64,000 bases of DNA from Callipepla californica brunnescens (Eukaryota; Chordata; Aves; Galliformes; Odontophoridae): contig JALIRH010000030.1 in NCBI GenBank assembly GCA_023055505.1, positions 3,344,001 through 3,408,000 of the forward strand, in the 5' to 3' direction. The notes under the pieces are model-generated. The model had not been told where the DNA came from, searched no databases, and worked only from the letters and a program-made list of their open reading frames with translations. A program made the translations under genes and the position numbers. Shown in pieces: positions 1 through 11,822 of this stretch. Position 1 is the stretch's first letter, and every line of letters begins with the position of its first letter.

Positions 1-918
1 ACTTTTCTTAGTGGCCTTTCTAGGAGGTGGTGGTGGTGGTGGTGCTGAGGAGGGCCCCTCACCTGGATCTTCCTCTTCTTTCTCATCTCTGTCGTCTCCA
101 TGTCTCTCACCTTCCTTAGTGGCCTTTTGAGGTGGTGGTGGTGGTGTTGGTGCTGAAGAGGGCCCCTCACCTGGATCTTCCTTTTTTTTCTCTGCTTCTT
201 CTTCTTTCCGTTCTAGCCGCGAGGACACTCGTTTCCATTTCTGACCTTCCACAGGGGCAACCGACACGGATGCCGGTGCTTCCTGTGACTGGTCAGGTTT
301 AACCTCAAGGTTTTCATTTTTGCTCTGAACCTCGGTTTGGAAACCATTTCTCTCCAGAATATCAATTATAGCTCGATAAGCACAAGCCAAGCCCCAAACA
401 ATCCGTTCCTTCTCAGATCTGCCTGAGTCACATGACTCCTGACCTAAACACTCACTGAATTTCTCAGGATCCCGCAGGTGCTCAAGATCAAAATCACATT
501 GCACCGGGGGTCCCCACGCTTCTAATTTCTTCCCTAACTTTTCCCACCTTCCCTGCCATTCAACACTCTCTGGTTCTGAGGAAGGCTTCCTCCACTGGAT
601 GTAAATTACTGTTACAGTGAGTACATTCAGAAAAACGGATAACACAGTTGCCAGGCTGACATCTTGAACATAGGTAAAAACCTGAAAAGAGTACCTGGAA
701 ACCAATCCAAATGCCGTATAATCTGTCATATTAACCAGGGCGTTTAGGCAGGAGGGGGGTAACCCCATCAGCACACTAAAGCAGCTGTATGCATATATGA
801 CTCCGGTGTTGAACATGAGGAGCTTAAAAAGACGCCAACATGCTCTAAGGTACATGAAAACACTTAGTCCACTCAGCACCAGTTTTACAGTGGAGTACAA
901 ATACTGGATTGCCCGCAT
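1..918 (-). CDS. Unrecognised membrane / proline-rich protein, open at the left window edge (partial)
   Basis: Translating the minus strand from the ATG at 918-916 gives 306 codons with no stop up to base 1, so the C-terminus lies outside the window. The frame also stays open upstream to a TGA near 1020, but 918 is the first ATG. The N-terminal third has several hydrophobic stretches (about residues 7-25, 30-60 and 82-107), suggesting membrane insertion. A middle region rich in charged residues and Trp follows. The tail is Lys/Glu-rich and carries two copies of a block that reads EDPGEGPSSAP, then a run of prolines, then KAT. The ATG lies 16 bp downstream of a minus-strand LTR, the gag position of a provirus. 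I infer a gag-like or accessory ERV product, or a host gene driven by the LTR. I do not recognise the family. Confidence 0.6.
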   Translation of the reverse strand, partial: MRAIQYLYSTVKLVLSGLSVFMYLRACWRLFKLLMFNTGVIYAYSCFSVLMGLPPSCLNALVNMTDYTAFGLVSRYSFQVFTYVQDVSLATVLSVFLNVLTVTVIYIQWRKPSSEPESVEWQGRWEKLGKKLEAWGPPVQCDFDLEHLRDPEKFSECLGQESCDSGRSEKERIVWGLACAYRAIIDILERNGFQTEVQSKNENLEVKPDQSQEAPASVSVAPVEGQKWKRVSSRLERKEEEAEKKKEDPGEGPSSAPTPPPPPQKATKEGERHGDDRDEKEEEDPGEGPSSAPPPPPPPRKATKKS

Positions 919-933
919 CCTCCACCAATAATG

Positions 934-1360
934 TGTCACGGTGTTATCCGTGACAGTAACCCAAGGGGGAACCGAGAAGGGAAAAAAAACTGTCCCGTCA
1001 GTGGCCGCGCGGCCGCCTCAGCAGAGCCGCACGCTCCGGGGGGAGGGGAAAACAGAGCGAATAGAGGGTCTGTAAAGAAAAACACAACGGCACAATCTGA
1101 GAAGGAACGGTAACTTTACTAAATCTAATAGAATTGAACAATTGAGAGAGAGAGACAAAATTTCCAAACCAGAAAACGGGGAGCTTACTTTACACGTGCT
1201 GAACTCCTCACGGCAGCCCCGACAGCGCGCCACAAAAAGCGCGGGCTTCGCGTCTGGTACGGAGCTCCACCCCTCCCCTGCTCCCACAGCATTAACTCCT
1301 TAACGGACTGCATGATGTTCTGATGTGGAATACCGGCATCAAAACCATAAAACCACAACA
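934..1360 (-). mobile_element. LTR of ERVL-like type, upstream of the unknown ORF
   Basis: Read on the minus strand, it starts TGTTGTGGTTTTATGG and ends in TGACA. The first 70 bp, including the piece GGTATTCCACATCA, match the start of the LTRs at 18264-18799 (-) and 59775-60291 (+). The CT-rich run and the downstream TTTAGTAAAGTTAC / TTCTCAGATTGTGCCG portion also correspond in order. It is a diverged member of that LTR family. The sequence after its 3' end (TTATTGGTGGAGG) begins like a primer binding site, but I could not assign a tRNA. Confidence 0.6.
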
Positions 1361-1504
1361 CAAAGCACACTTCCGTCCCACATGTTGCACACCTCCAAGG
1401 GGAAAGCACCCCTCACTGAGCAGGAGCTCTGACCTTTTGAGACAGACTTCTAAAAGCAAAGAGCAAACATTGTACGCCAACCAGGATAGTGGAATCATGC
1501 AATC

Positions 1505-1675
1505 ATGAAGACTGGAGAGGAATCTGAAGTACTCATCCAGTCCAACCGTCCACGTACCACCAGTACTGCCTGCTGACCACGTGCCTCAGTGACACATCTC
1601 CATGTTTGTGGAATATTCACCTCCAGGGATGGTGACTCCACCAGCTCCCTGGGTGGGATTGCCTGTGGGAATGCA
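1505..1675 (-). mobile_element. CR1 LINE 3'-end fragment
   Basis: The plus strand carries antisense CR1 3'-terminal sequence: AGTCCAACCGTCC, CCACCAGTACTGCCTGCTGACCACG, then CTCCAGGGATGGTGACTCCACCA and CTCCCTGGG. This is the conserved segment just upstream of a CR1 tail, so the copy is on the minus strand. It is truncated and carries no ORF. Confidence 0.6.
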
Positions 1676-2517
1676 AAGGAGGTTTATTTTCTAACAAAAC
1701 ATTTTAGCCGTTAATGCAACACCCGGACTGGCAGTAATGAATAGGTAAAGAAATAATGAATAGTTATTAACGAGTAATGGCAAAGAGTCAAACGCCTTAG
1801 GGCTTTTCTTCAGACCCATGGGCATCAGAGGGAGCACAGCTGTGTGCCGTGACTATAAAGCCATTGCCTATGGAACCAAACCAACCCCTGCAGTCCCAGT
1901 TGGCTCGTGAAGAGATAAAGAATACCCAGAGCATACAATGAAAGAAGATCTCCACCCTCTGTCGCACCATGTTCCTCCCCTATCAGCAGGTGGTGAGCGA
2001 GACAGCTCAGGTCATGGGTCCAGAACTGAATAGAGTTTAACCTCTGGTCCATGCACAGCACTACTAAATCCATGAGTGTGTGGGAAAGGAAGAGAAAGAA
2101 GACTTCAGAACAGGATGATGGACTACCAAGAAAGCTCCTGAAAGGGAGGTATGTCTTGAAGCTGATTGCATATGTTTGCAGGATATTAAAGCTGGGGTTG
2201 CCTCCAGAAATAAAGTTACGGTGTGGAGTGAAGTTGGGGGTTTGGCAGCTGGAGATCTGTTATTGCTTGGGTAGCATCAAGGAAGATGGCTGATAAGAGC
2301 TGCAAGGGATGGTCAGGTCTCTGCCGTCTTGCATTCACACGTGAGCCAGGGAGCACTGATGTCAGTGAGAATAAACCTGAGTGAACTCAGAATCAGTGAG
2401 AAAGAAAAGCACCTCGGGCTGTGCTGTTCTCCCTCCGCAGGACACCAGACGTGGGTGGCTCACTTTGCCCCAGGAGGAGAAACAACGACTTGAGGAGTGG
2501 ATTACGAGAAGAGGGAC
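1676..2517. other. Flanking sequence with no recognised gene
   Basis: Moderately AT-rich sequence with only short chance ORFs. At 2363-2470 it contains an AATAAA-bearing stretch followed by a pyrimidine-rich CTCCCTCCGCAG, which could be the remnant of another LTR or exon boundary. It does not match the DNA on the other side of the provirus at 9755, so it is not simply the other half of one target site. Confidence 0.4.
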
Positions 2518-2871
2518 TGTGGGAATACAAAGAGTATATTTAGAGCTGCAGCTGTGGAACAGAATAAACAGCATGAGAGAGGAAGGCTGAGAACCAAGGA
2601 CACTTCCAGAAGAAGAGGAAAACAAGTTCAAGTAAGCTGCATGCTAGCAGACCCCAATTGGAGGAAGAGTGCATGGCTTGGGAAGACTCACAGCCCTGAT
2701 TGGATAATTGCCTGTATGTACGGTTAAGGACTGTTTTGGGAAGTTATACTGTTGACATGTAAAGGCGGGTGGGAAAGTTACAGAGAGTTTGTGAAAGTAT
2801 ATAAGGGATGTTAAAACCTGTAATAAAGGATTTGGATCGTTCACATCTGAGTCCATGCCCGAGACACTGCA
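2518..2871 (+). repeat. 5' LTR of the class II provirus
   Basis: Runs from TGTGGGAATAC to GAGACACTGCA. It contains a TATA box (TATATAAG, 2798-2805) and a polyadenylation signal (AATAAA, 2822-2827) close downstream, so the R region is very short. It differs from the 3' LTR at two sites: AAAGAG versus AAAAAG near the start, and CCATGCCC versus CCGTGCCC near the end. Confidence 0.95.
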
Positions 2872-2873
2872 AA

Positions 2874-2891
2874 TGGCGCCCACTTCGTGGG
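2874..2891 (+). promoter_or_regulatory. Primer binding site (tRNA-Lys-like)
   Basis: TGGCGCCCACTTCGTGGG begins two bases after the LTR. The first nine bases match the start of lysine-tRNA-type binding sites. The remainder is diverged, so the tRNA assignment is tentative. Confidence 0.6.
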
Positions 2892-3011
2892 GCAAATCAA
2901 GCCGCGGCTGAGCGAGCCCGGTCCGGCAGCGTCGCCCGACTGAACTTCAGAGAGATTGTTTCGCGCGCGCCCGCACCGTTCTGCAGGACAGAAGGTGAGC
3001 AGTCGGGAACC

Positions 3012-4016
3012 ACGGGGAGTTCACTAACGAAGGAGCAACAAGTAAATCTTGAAGTATTACGGATAGTTTTAAAGTTCCAGGATCAGCCTGTATCTAACTC
3101 AGAATTAGCTACTTTTCTTAAATGGATAAGCAAAAATGTCCCTGAATTTCCAAAAACTGGGTTCTCTCTTGATGGAGAACTCTGGGACATAATTGGCATA
3201 AAACTCTGGGAGGCTTCTATTACTAAAGACAAAACGGCTGCCAAACTTTTACCTGCTTGGCGCCAAATAATGGAAGGGCTTAAACAAATTCGACAAGGAA
3301 GAAGTTCTTCCGGCTATGCCCTATCGCCCTCCCTCCTACCCTCGCCGCTGCCCCCTGATTCGGGAAGCGGCCCCTGCCCGGACTCGATCCGCGGCTCCGA
3401 TGCCCCCCCCGACCGGGGAGAAGAGAAACCGCAGCCCCCCCCAGCGCTCCCGCCCTCCGTTCCGCCTCCGTCACTCGTCGCGCTGCTCCCGCCCTCCGCT
3501 CCGCCTCCGACGGTCGCTGCGTTCCTGCCGCCCTCCGTATTGCCCCCGCCGCTCGTCGCACCGCCCCCGCCCTCCGTTCTGCCCCCGACGCTCGCCGCGC
3601 TCCCGCCCTACGTGCCACCCCCGTCGCTCGTCGCGCCTCCCCCGCCCTCCGCTCCGCCCTCCGCTCCACCCTCGACGGTCGCCGCGCCCCTGCCGCCGTC
3701 AGCCCCAGCTGTGTCGCCTACTGCTGCGGCTCTGCAGCCGGTGTGTAACTTGCTTAAAAATGAGAACGAACCAGAACCAGTGGATCTTTCAGATTCTGGT
3801 TCAGTAGACCCGGAAGACAAATCGAACATTCTCCCTCCTGACGATAATTTGGAGGGAGCGGGAAAGAAAATTTTTTCTACAGCGTCCTATGGGGTTTTAG
3901 AGCAGTGCAGAAAAGAAGCAATATTACGGGGTGATGCTGATACGTTGCAAGCCTTTCATGTGTTGTATCATGCAAACCAGCCCCCCCAGTGGAATCTCTG
4001 CCTTATGAGGCAGTGA
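3012..4016 (+). pseudogene. gag: gag, 5' part: matrix and proline-rich region, start codon lost and frameshifted
   Basis: The frame opens upstream in the LTR. The matrix-like protein appears to begin at 3012, where ACG stands before codons for Gly-Ser-Ser-Leu, a typical N-myristoylated Gag start lacking its ATG. Residues LTKEQ through FPKTGFSLDGELW resemble the betaretroviral p10/matrix domain. From about 3430 to 3710 the protein is an extended proline-rich tandem repeat with several PSAP motifs, the late-domain type that recruits Tsg101 for budding. The frame ends at 4014-4016 after a run of seven C at about 3979-3987, where one base appears gained or lost. Capsid continues in another frame. 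Confidence 0.85.
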
Positions 4017-4996
4017 AGGAGCTAAGGAAGTCAGTCAGAGATTATGGAATTCAGTCTCCCTTTACATATCATCTTTTGACTGCAATCGGTGACAGTTATG
4101 TTATGACCCCTCATGATTGGAAAATTTTGTTACGAACAATCCTGTCTCCCATGCAATACACCGTGTTTATGACCGAGTATCGGGAACTGGCTACTATCCA
4201 GGCTATGAATAATTTGAATAACTTCAATCACATCGGCATAGAGGAACTCATGGGGGAGGGGGCCCGGGCAATACCTCAGGCCCAGGCACAGATAGACAGG
4301 CAATGCTTTGAACAAGTTAAGACTTTGGTGTTGCATGCTATCCGTCGGATACCCGACACTAATTCATCTAGCACATCATTTACATCAATTAGGCAGGAGG
4401 CCGCCGAGCCCTACATTAAATTTCTTGACCGTTTGCAAAATACACTAGAGAGGCAAGTAGAAAATCAAGCTGCCCGGGAAGCTTTGCTTAAGCAATTAGC
4501 AATAGAAAATGCAAATGCAGATTGTAGAAAGGTCCTACAATCTTTAAAGAATGCAGATCCATCCATTACTGACATGATTAAAGCCTGTCAAGATGTAGGA
4601 ACAGAAAGCTATAAAATGGCTTCACGAGCAAACACCCTGGCAGCCCAGCTTGGTACAGGGAAAGCTCAAAAACTAAAGTGTTACAATTGTGGGGAACCTG
4701 GTCATGTACAAAGGGACTGTAAAAAGCCTAAACAAGCAGATAAAAATGCTTGTGCTGTTCCAACACGTCCCTGTCCCCGGTGTGGGAAGGGGCTGCACTG
4801 GGCGAGAGACTGCCGATCTAAACTCCCTGTTGCTGCACGGCCCTGCAGTCTGCCGGGAAACGGGAAGAAGAGCGCGAGGCCGCGCGCTATGACAGCAAAT
4901 ACGGTCCTGAATCCGCCGGCCGCTGCCTGGCCAGCTCACTCAGACCAGCCACTGCCGGCAGCGCAGGAGTGGATTTGGCCACCGCCCAGTCAGTGA
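3989..4996 (+). pseudogene. gag: gag, 3' part: capsid and nucleocapsid
   Basis: This frame carries the capsid, with a major homology region around IRQEAAEPYIKFLDRL at about 4387-4440. The nucleocapsid follows with two CCHC zinc knuckles: CYNCGEPGHVQRDC at about 4678 and CPRCGKGLHWARDC at about 4771. It is separated from the matrix half by the C-run frameshift, so the ATG at 3989 is an internal codon and not a true start. The frame runs through a GGGAAAC slippery heptamer at 4855 and stops at 4996, overlapping the pro frame by about 140 bp. Confidence 0.9.
4855..4888 (+). promoter_or_regulatory. gag-pro -1 ribosomal frameshift signal
   Basis: G-GGA-AAC (4855-4861) is in register with the gag codons. 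It is the slippery heptamer known from Mason-Pfizer-type betaretroviruses. Nine bases downstream, AGCGCG (4871-4876) can pair with CGCGCT (4883-4888) to form a stem. A -1 slip enters the pro frame, which is open from this point onward. Confidence 0.85.
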
Positions 4997-5628
4997 TGCT
5001 AACTGATACCGACGTGACTCTTACTCCAACAGGGGTAATGGGCCCCCTCGGGGACGGGCGCAGTGCCCTCCTGATAGGACGTTCTTCTGTTACACGGATG
5101 GGACTTTTTGTTTTACCAGGAGTTATAGATGCTGACCACACTGGGGAAATTAAGATAATGGCATGGACACCCTCACCCCCCTGCTTTATTCCCAAAGGTC
5201 AAAAAATAGCACAATTAGTCCCTTTTCATTCTATGGCTGAACCTGGTATTGGGGATCGAATTGGTGGATTTGGAAGCACGGACAAGCCTGCTGTGCTATG
5301 GACTACACAAGTATCACAAGACAAACCATTATTATCATGTTTAGTGAATGGCAGGCAGTTATTAGGCCTAGTGGATACTGGAGCTGATGTTACCATCATT
5401 AAGTCAAGTGAATGGCCCTCTGAATGGCCACTAAAATACCCTAATTCTGCTATTGTAGGAGTTGGGGGCTTGCAGCAGCCCAAACAAAGTGCCCGAATTT
5501 TATCTTTTGAAGGGCCTGACGGTCGCATTGCTCACACTGCTCCTTACATCTTGCCAGTTCCCTATACTCTGTGGGGTTGTGATCTCTTAAGTCAATGGGG
5601 CATGATTTTGCAGACAAATTTTCAATAA
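4855..5628 (+). CDS. pro: pro: dUTPase-aspartic protease, expressed by -1 frameshift
   Basis: The frame is open from the slippery site. The dUTPase domain shows its five motifs in order: AGSAGVDLA at about 4950, GRSSVTRMGL, GVIDADHTGEI, KIAQLVPF, and the glycine-rich GGFGST at about 5260. The retroviral protease follows with LVDTGADVT (catalytic Asp in DTG) at about 5370 and a GVGG flap-like segment near 5460. dUTPase lowers dUTP and keeps uracil out of the new DNA. The protease matures Gag and Pol. No inactivating change is visible. The frame ends at 5628 just after the second slippery site. Confidence 0.9.
   Translation, partial: GKREEEREAARYDSKYGPESAGRCLASSLRPATAGSAGVDLATAQSVMLTDTDVTLTPTGVMGPLGDGRSALLIGRSSVTRMGLFVLPGVIDADHTGEIKIMAWTPSPPCFIPKGQKIAQLVPFHSMAEPGIGDRIGGFGSTDKPAVLWTTQVSQDKPLLSCLVNGRQLLGLVDTGADVTIIKSSEWPSEWPLKYPNSAIVGVGGLQQPKQSARILSFEGPDGRIAHTAPYILPVPYTLWGCDLLSQWGMILQTNFQ
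5616..5622 (+). promoter_or_regulatory. pro-pol -1 ribosomal frameshift site
   Basis: A-AAT-TTT lies in register with the pro codons and six bases before the TAA, and the -1 frame continues as pol. This heptamer is the pro-pol site known from Mason-Pfizer-type betaretroviruses. I did not find an obvious simple stem immediately downstream. Confidence 0.8.
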
Positions 5629-8218
5629 GGGCCATTGATTGGCAGCAACCTATACCCCTACTTTGGAAATCAGAACAACCAATCTGGGTAGATCAGTGGC
5701 CCTTAACAAAGGAAAAGTTGCTATATTTACATGAGCTAGTTCAAGAACAGCTGGATGCTGGTCACATAGTGCCTACCACCAGCCCTTGGAATACTCCAGT
5801 GTTTGTTATCCTCAAGAAGAGTGGAAAATGGAGGCTTCTGCAGGACCTGCGTGCTATCAATGCAGTAATTGAGCCCATGGGGGCATTGCAGCCTGGTCTC
5901 CCTTCGCCTTCAATGTTACCATTGAATTGGCCTATAGCAGTCATTGATTTAAAAGACTGTTTTTTTACCATTTTGCTTCATCCAAAAGACGCACCACGAT
6001 TTGCTTTCTCAGTGCCCTCCATCAACCAACAGAGCCCTGCTCAGCGGTATCATTGGACTGTGTTACCACAAGGAATGCTTAATAGTCCAACAATATGTCA
6101 ACTGACTGTAGCAAATGCAATACAACCAGTACGAAAAGCCAAACCTCACGTCCTTATTTATCATTACATGGACGATATATTAATAGCAGCAGAACAGGAA
6201 GAGACCCTAAAGGACACTTTAATGCTTGTAAGGCAGGCAGTTCAATCTGTTGGTTTACAAATAGCGGAAGAAAAAGTGCAAATTAGTTCTCCATGGAAAT
6301 ACTTAGGATGGAAAATTACATCTCATACTATTCAGCCACAAATCCTCAAAATAATACCTCACGTACAGACATTGAATGATCTGCAAAAATTGTTAGGAAC
6401 CATTAACTGGTTACGACCACTTTTGGGTATTACTACTCAAGAGCTGCACCCTCTGTTCCAGCTACTCAAAGGAGATCCGGATTTAACCTCTAAGAGACAG
6501 TTAACACCACAAGCGTTACAATGCTTAGATTCAGTAATGACATCACTGCAACATCGATATAGCCATCGTGTTTGTTTATCACTGCCAGTAGCTCTTGTAA
6601 TAATATCAAATTCCTATCAGCCATATAGCTTGTTATGTCAATGGGATACCTCAAGAAAAGATCCTCTCATTATCCTGGAATGGATATTCTTGCCACATAC
6701 CTTTTCAAAAACCGTTACATCACGAGTGGAGATGTTTGCAATGCTAATACAGCGAGGTCGTCATCGTTTACAGATCTTACGAGCTCTTGACCCTGATTGC
6801 ATCTACATACCTGCTACTAAAAAAGATTTAGATTGGTTGCTCGCACAGTCACTCGTTTTACAAACTGCTATGGCAGGCTATACTGGACAGATCTCCACTC
6901 ATCCCCCAAAACATCAGTTACTGCATAATTTGAGTGATCTGCCCCTTTCTACTAATATTTTACTTTCACATGTTCCAATACCTAACGCTGTTACTGTATT
7001 TACAGATGGCTCCGGCAAGACACAGCGGGCAGTGGTTCTCTGGCGCGCGACTGCTACACAGTGGCAGTCAGATGTACATGTTGTGGACGGATCACCTCAA
7101 GTTGTAGAACTCGCTGCAGTAGCTCGGGCTTTTCAAATTTTTTCAAATCAAAAGCTTAATATAATAACTGATTCTTTGTATGTTACAGGTATCATTCAGC
7201 GGATTGAAGGATCTTTTCTTAAGGAAGTTAACAACCCTGCTTTGTTTGCGCAGCTCAAGCGAGTTTTACATTATGTTTCTCACCGTACTCTCCCTTATTT
7301 TATTATGCATATTCGATCACACACTACATTGCCTGGTCCTTTAGCTGAGGGCAACCGTAAGGCTGATCAAGTCACAGTCGCCTTTGCTACACCTCAATTG
7401 TTCCAGCAAGCGCGACTCTCCCATCAGTTTTTTCATCAGAATAGGAGAGCTTTACAAAAACAATTCCAACTGACAGCAGATCAAGCCCGTAACATTATTC
7501 TAACATGCCCAGACTGCCAAGCAATTGTCCCTTTGCCTCAGATTGGGACAAATCCCCGTGGCACAGAGCCTCTTCAGCTGTGGCAGACAGATGTCACTCA
7601 TGTTCCTGAATTTGGCCGTCTAAAATTTGTCCATGTAACAATAGATACTCATTCTTCATACATATTTGCCACAGCACATACAGGCGAACGCAGTCGCGAT
7701 GCCCGTAAACATTGGTTATCTGCTTATGCTGCTATGGGGATTCCACATACTATAAAAACAGATAATGGACCTGCATACACTTCTAAGGCCACTCGAACTT
7801 TCCTCAAGAATGGGGTGTTAGACATATTACAGGCATTCCTCATTCTCCCACCGGGCAAGCTATCATTGAGCGTGCTCATCAAACATTGAAATCCATTCTT
7901 AATAAACAAAAAAGGGGGAATGCGGGGGATACACCACAGGAAAGATTATGTAAGTCTTTGCTTGTGCTGAATTTTTTGAATCGTGATCATGCAGATGCAA
8001 CTCGTGTGGGCCGTCATTTTGGGGCCTCCCCAATGCTCAAAGAACGGCCAATGGTTAACATTTGGAATATGGCCACAGGGCATTGGGAAGGTCCTGTACC
8101 ACTGATAACATGGGGTCGTGGATATGCTTGTGTTTCCACAGGGACTGGTCCCACATGGGTTCCAGCACGATATGTTCGGCCTCATCTCAAGGCAGAAAAT
8201 AGCATCCAGCCTTTATGA
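5616..8218 (+). pseudogene. pol: pol: reverse transcriptase, RNase H and integrase, frameshifted in the integrase core
   Basis: The main frame runs to 7889. RT has LPQGMLNSPTICQ and the YMDD active site (6166-6177). RNase H has TDGSG at about 7003 and a later TDS. Integrase has an HHCC finger at about 7410-7520 and the first two catalytic Asp residues, in QTDVTH (about 7585) and KTDNGP (about 7755). Between about 7800 and 7830 the frame shifts. The third catalytic residue (GAG at 7868-7870) and the C-terminal domain, with a tryptophan-rich tail ending at 8218, are in the +2 frame. RT, RNase H and the integrase N-terminus look intact, but full integrase cannot be made. The ATG at 5595 is not the start, because expression depends on the frameshift. 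Confidence 0.9.
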
Positions 8219-9386
8219 TTACTAGGACTCTATGCTTCTTTTATTCTTTTATTGTAGTAGTAGATCAAATGTGAAGAATTATTAGGCATTATCTAGATTG
8301 TTGTGTGCTTCTTCTATCTCAATAGTAGATCAAGTGTGAATTAGACAGGATTTGATGTTACCACTGTTGGAGTCAATGAAAATAACACTTCTAATGTATT
8401 AGGAACGCACAGTTATGATGTTATTAGCCTATCAGTTAACTTTTTTCTAATTTGCAAAGACAAAACCTGGAAACGAATCCTAGGCAAAGGTATGATTTGA
8501 TGTTTTAGAATGATCAATTCTTTTTCAATCCACTAATCAGAATAGTTTCTTTGTAATCATGCATCATTTGAGACAGAGGCATATGCTAAGAGAGCTAACC
8601 TTGATAGTTTATTCTGTTTTGCAAGCAGATGTTCCACTTGGGCTCCGTATCACGCGCTGGCCACGCGGATGCGGTGTACAAATGGAAAAATTTCTGCAGA
8701 CCCTGGGAAGAGTGAAGGCACAGGGGAATCTGTGGTGGGTGTGAGGGGAAAAGTGCACCTTGAAGCAGGGGACGCCCTGCTGGCACTGCCTATCACATCC
8801 ACCACTGACATGTTCCTTTTCTCTCTTTTTTCTGGTAGTTTGCCATTTCTCAAGAGTCAATAGTTAATAATGCGCTTGCTTAGGGAGTTTCTGCTTCTCA
8901 CATACATAAATCTAAAATGAATGTCTGTGTGTGTGTGAGTGCGTGTATGTTGACTAAAAACCCTAACCCTCTGTGTTGCTCTGAATGCACAGTTCGCTTG
9001 TTTCTGCTATTGAGATGTCTTGTCTCTCAGATCCAGCATACCCTGAAACAGCACCGCTCAAGCTTCAGACACAATCACCAAATTAGCCGGCAAAGGAAAG
9101 TAGTATCACAAGTGATGCTCTAGCAGGCTTACCTACTGATGTTGATTTTATTTGGCATGCAATTTTATTCCTTCTATTCAGTTACTGGTATACAAAGAAT
9201 GGGACCATCAGGGATTCTTTTCCAGGTTGCAGGAATCTGAAGCTATGGGTGAAATGTCTTTGTTTACTTCTTATTAAGTTTAAAAATATTTTGTGTCCTT
9301 AGAATATGATTACCTTGTCTCTTTTCTTACACTCAGCAATATTGTTAAAGAGTGTTATTAATTTGTAATAAGTTAATAGTTTGCTA
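8219..9386 (+). other. Noncoding stretch where env is expected
   Basis: About 1.17 kb, AT-rich, with only ORFs under 70 codons and nothing resembling surface or transmembrane Env. It includes a short imperfect direct repeat, TGCTTCTT...TAGTAGATCAA(A/G)TGTGAA, at about 8231-8280 and 8307-8340. It also has a GC-richer island at about 8620-8790 of unknown origin. Confidence 0.6.
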
Positions 9387-9400
9387 ATAAAAAGGGGAAT
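9387..9400 (+). promoter_or_regulatory. Polypurine tract
   Basis: A purine run, AATAAAAAGGGGAA followed by T, directly abuts the 3' LTR. It is the expected plus-strand primer position. Confidence 0.8.
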
Positions 9401-9754
9401 TGTGGGAATACAAAAAGTATATTTAGAGCTGCAGCTGTGGAACAGAATAAACAGCATGAGAGAGGAAGGCTGAGAACCAAGGACACTTCCAGAAGAAGAG
9501 GAAAACAAGTTCAAGTAAGCTGCATGCTAGCAGACCCCAATTGGAGGAAGAGTGCATGGCTTGGGAAGACTCACAGCCCTGATTGGATAATTGCCTGTAT
9601 GTACGGTTAAGGACTGTTTTGGGAAGTTATACTGTTGACATGTAAAGGCGGGTGGGAAAGTTACAGAGAGTTTGTGAAAGTATATAAGGGATGTTAAAAC
9701 CTGTAATAAAGGATTTGGATCGTTCACATCTGAGTCCGTGCCCGAGACACTGCA
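9401..9754 (+). repeat. 3' LTR of the class II provirus
   Basis: Same length as the 5' LTR, with two differences. TATA box TATATAAG at 9681-9688; AATAAA at 9705-9710. It ends at TGCA, immediately followed by GATCAGAATCTGC, which belongs to the 5' flank of KRAB-ZNF unit A. It points toward that gene and could serve as its promoter. Confidence 0.95.
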
Positions 9755-11600
<1,846 letters not shown>

Positions 11601-11822
11601 ATTATTCATAGATTCATAGATACATTAGGTTGGAAAGGACCTAAAGATCATCTAGTCCAACCATCCTCACACCACCATCCCTACCAACCAAGCTACTAAA
11701 TCAAATCCCTCAGCACCTCATCTAAACGCTTCTTGAACAGCGCTAGGGACGGCGCCTCAACCACCTCCCTAGGCTGGCCATTCCAGTGCCTGACCACTCT
11801 CTCAGAGAAAAATTTTTTTCCT

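Larger units (their letters stand above)
2518..9754 (+). mobile_element. Env-less class II (betaretrovirus-like) endogenous provirus
   Basis: A 7.2 kb provirus: LTR, PBS, gag, pro with a dUTPase domain, pol, a noncoding stretch where env would be, a polypurine tract, and LTR. The two LTRs are both 354 bp and differ at two positions that I can see, so it is young. The order dUTPase-protease in a separate frame, reached by two -1 frameshifts, is the betaretrovirus plan. gag and integrase are each broken by a frameshift and gag lacks its start codon, so this copy cannot be autonomous. The 6 bp on either side (AGGGAC / GATCAG) are not a target-site duplication. The right flank belongs to KRAB-ZNF unit A and the left flank does not. 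Confidence 0.95.

Noticed and set aside
3280..3807. Alternative-frame and antisense ORFs over the gag proline-rich repeat
   Set aside because: They arise from the GC-rich tandem repeat. The gag frame has upstream matrix homology, and these have none.
8955..8975. Telomere-like CCCTAACCC
   Set aside because: Only two partial units inside the provirus; too short to mean an interstitial telomere.
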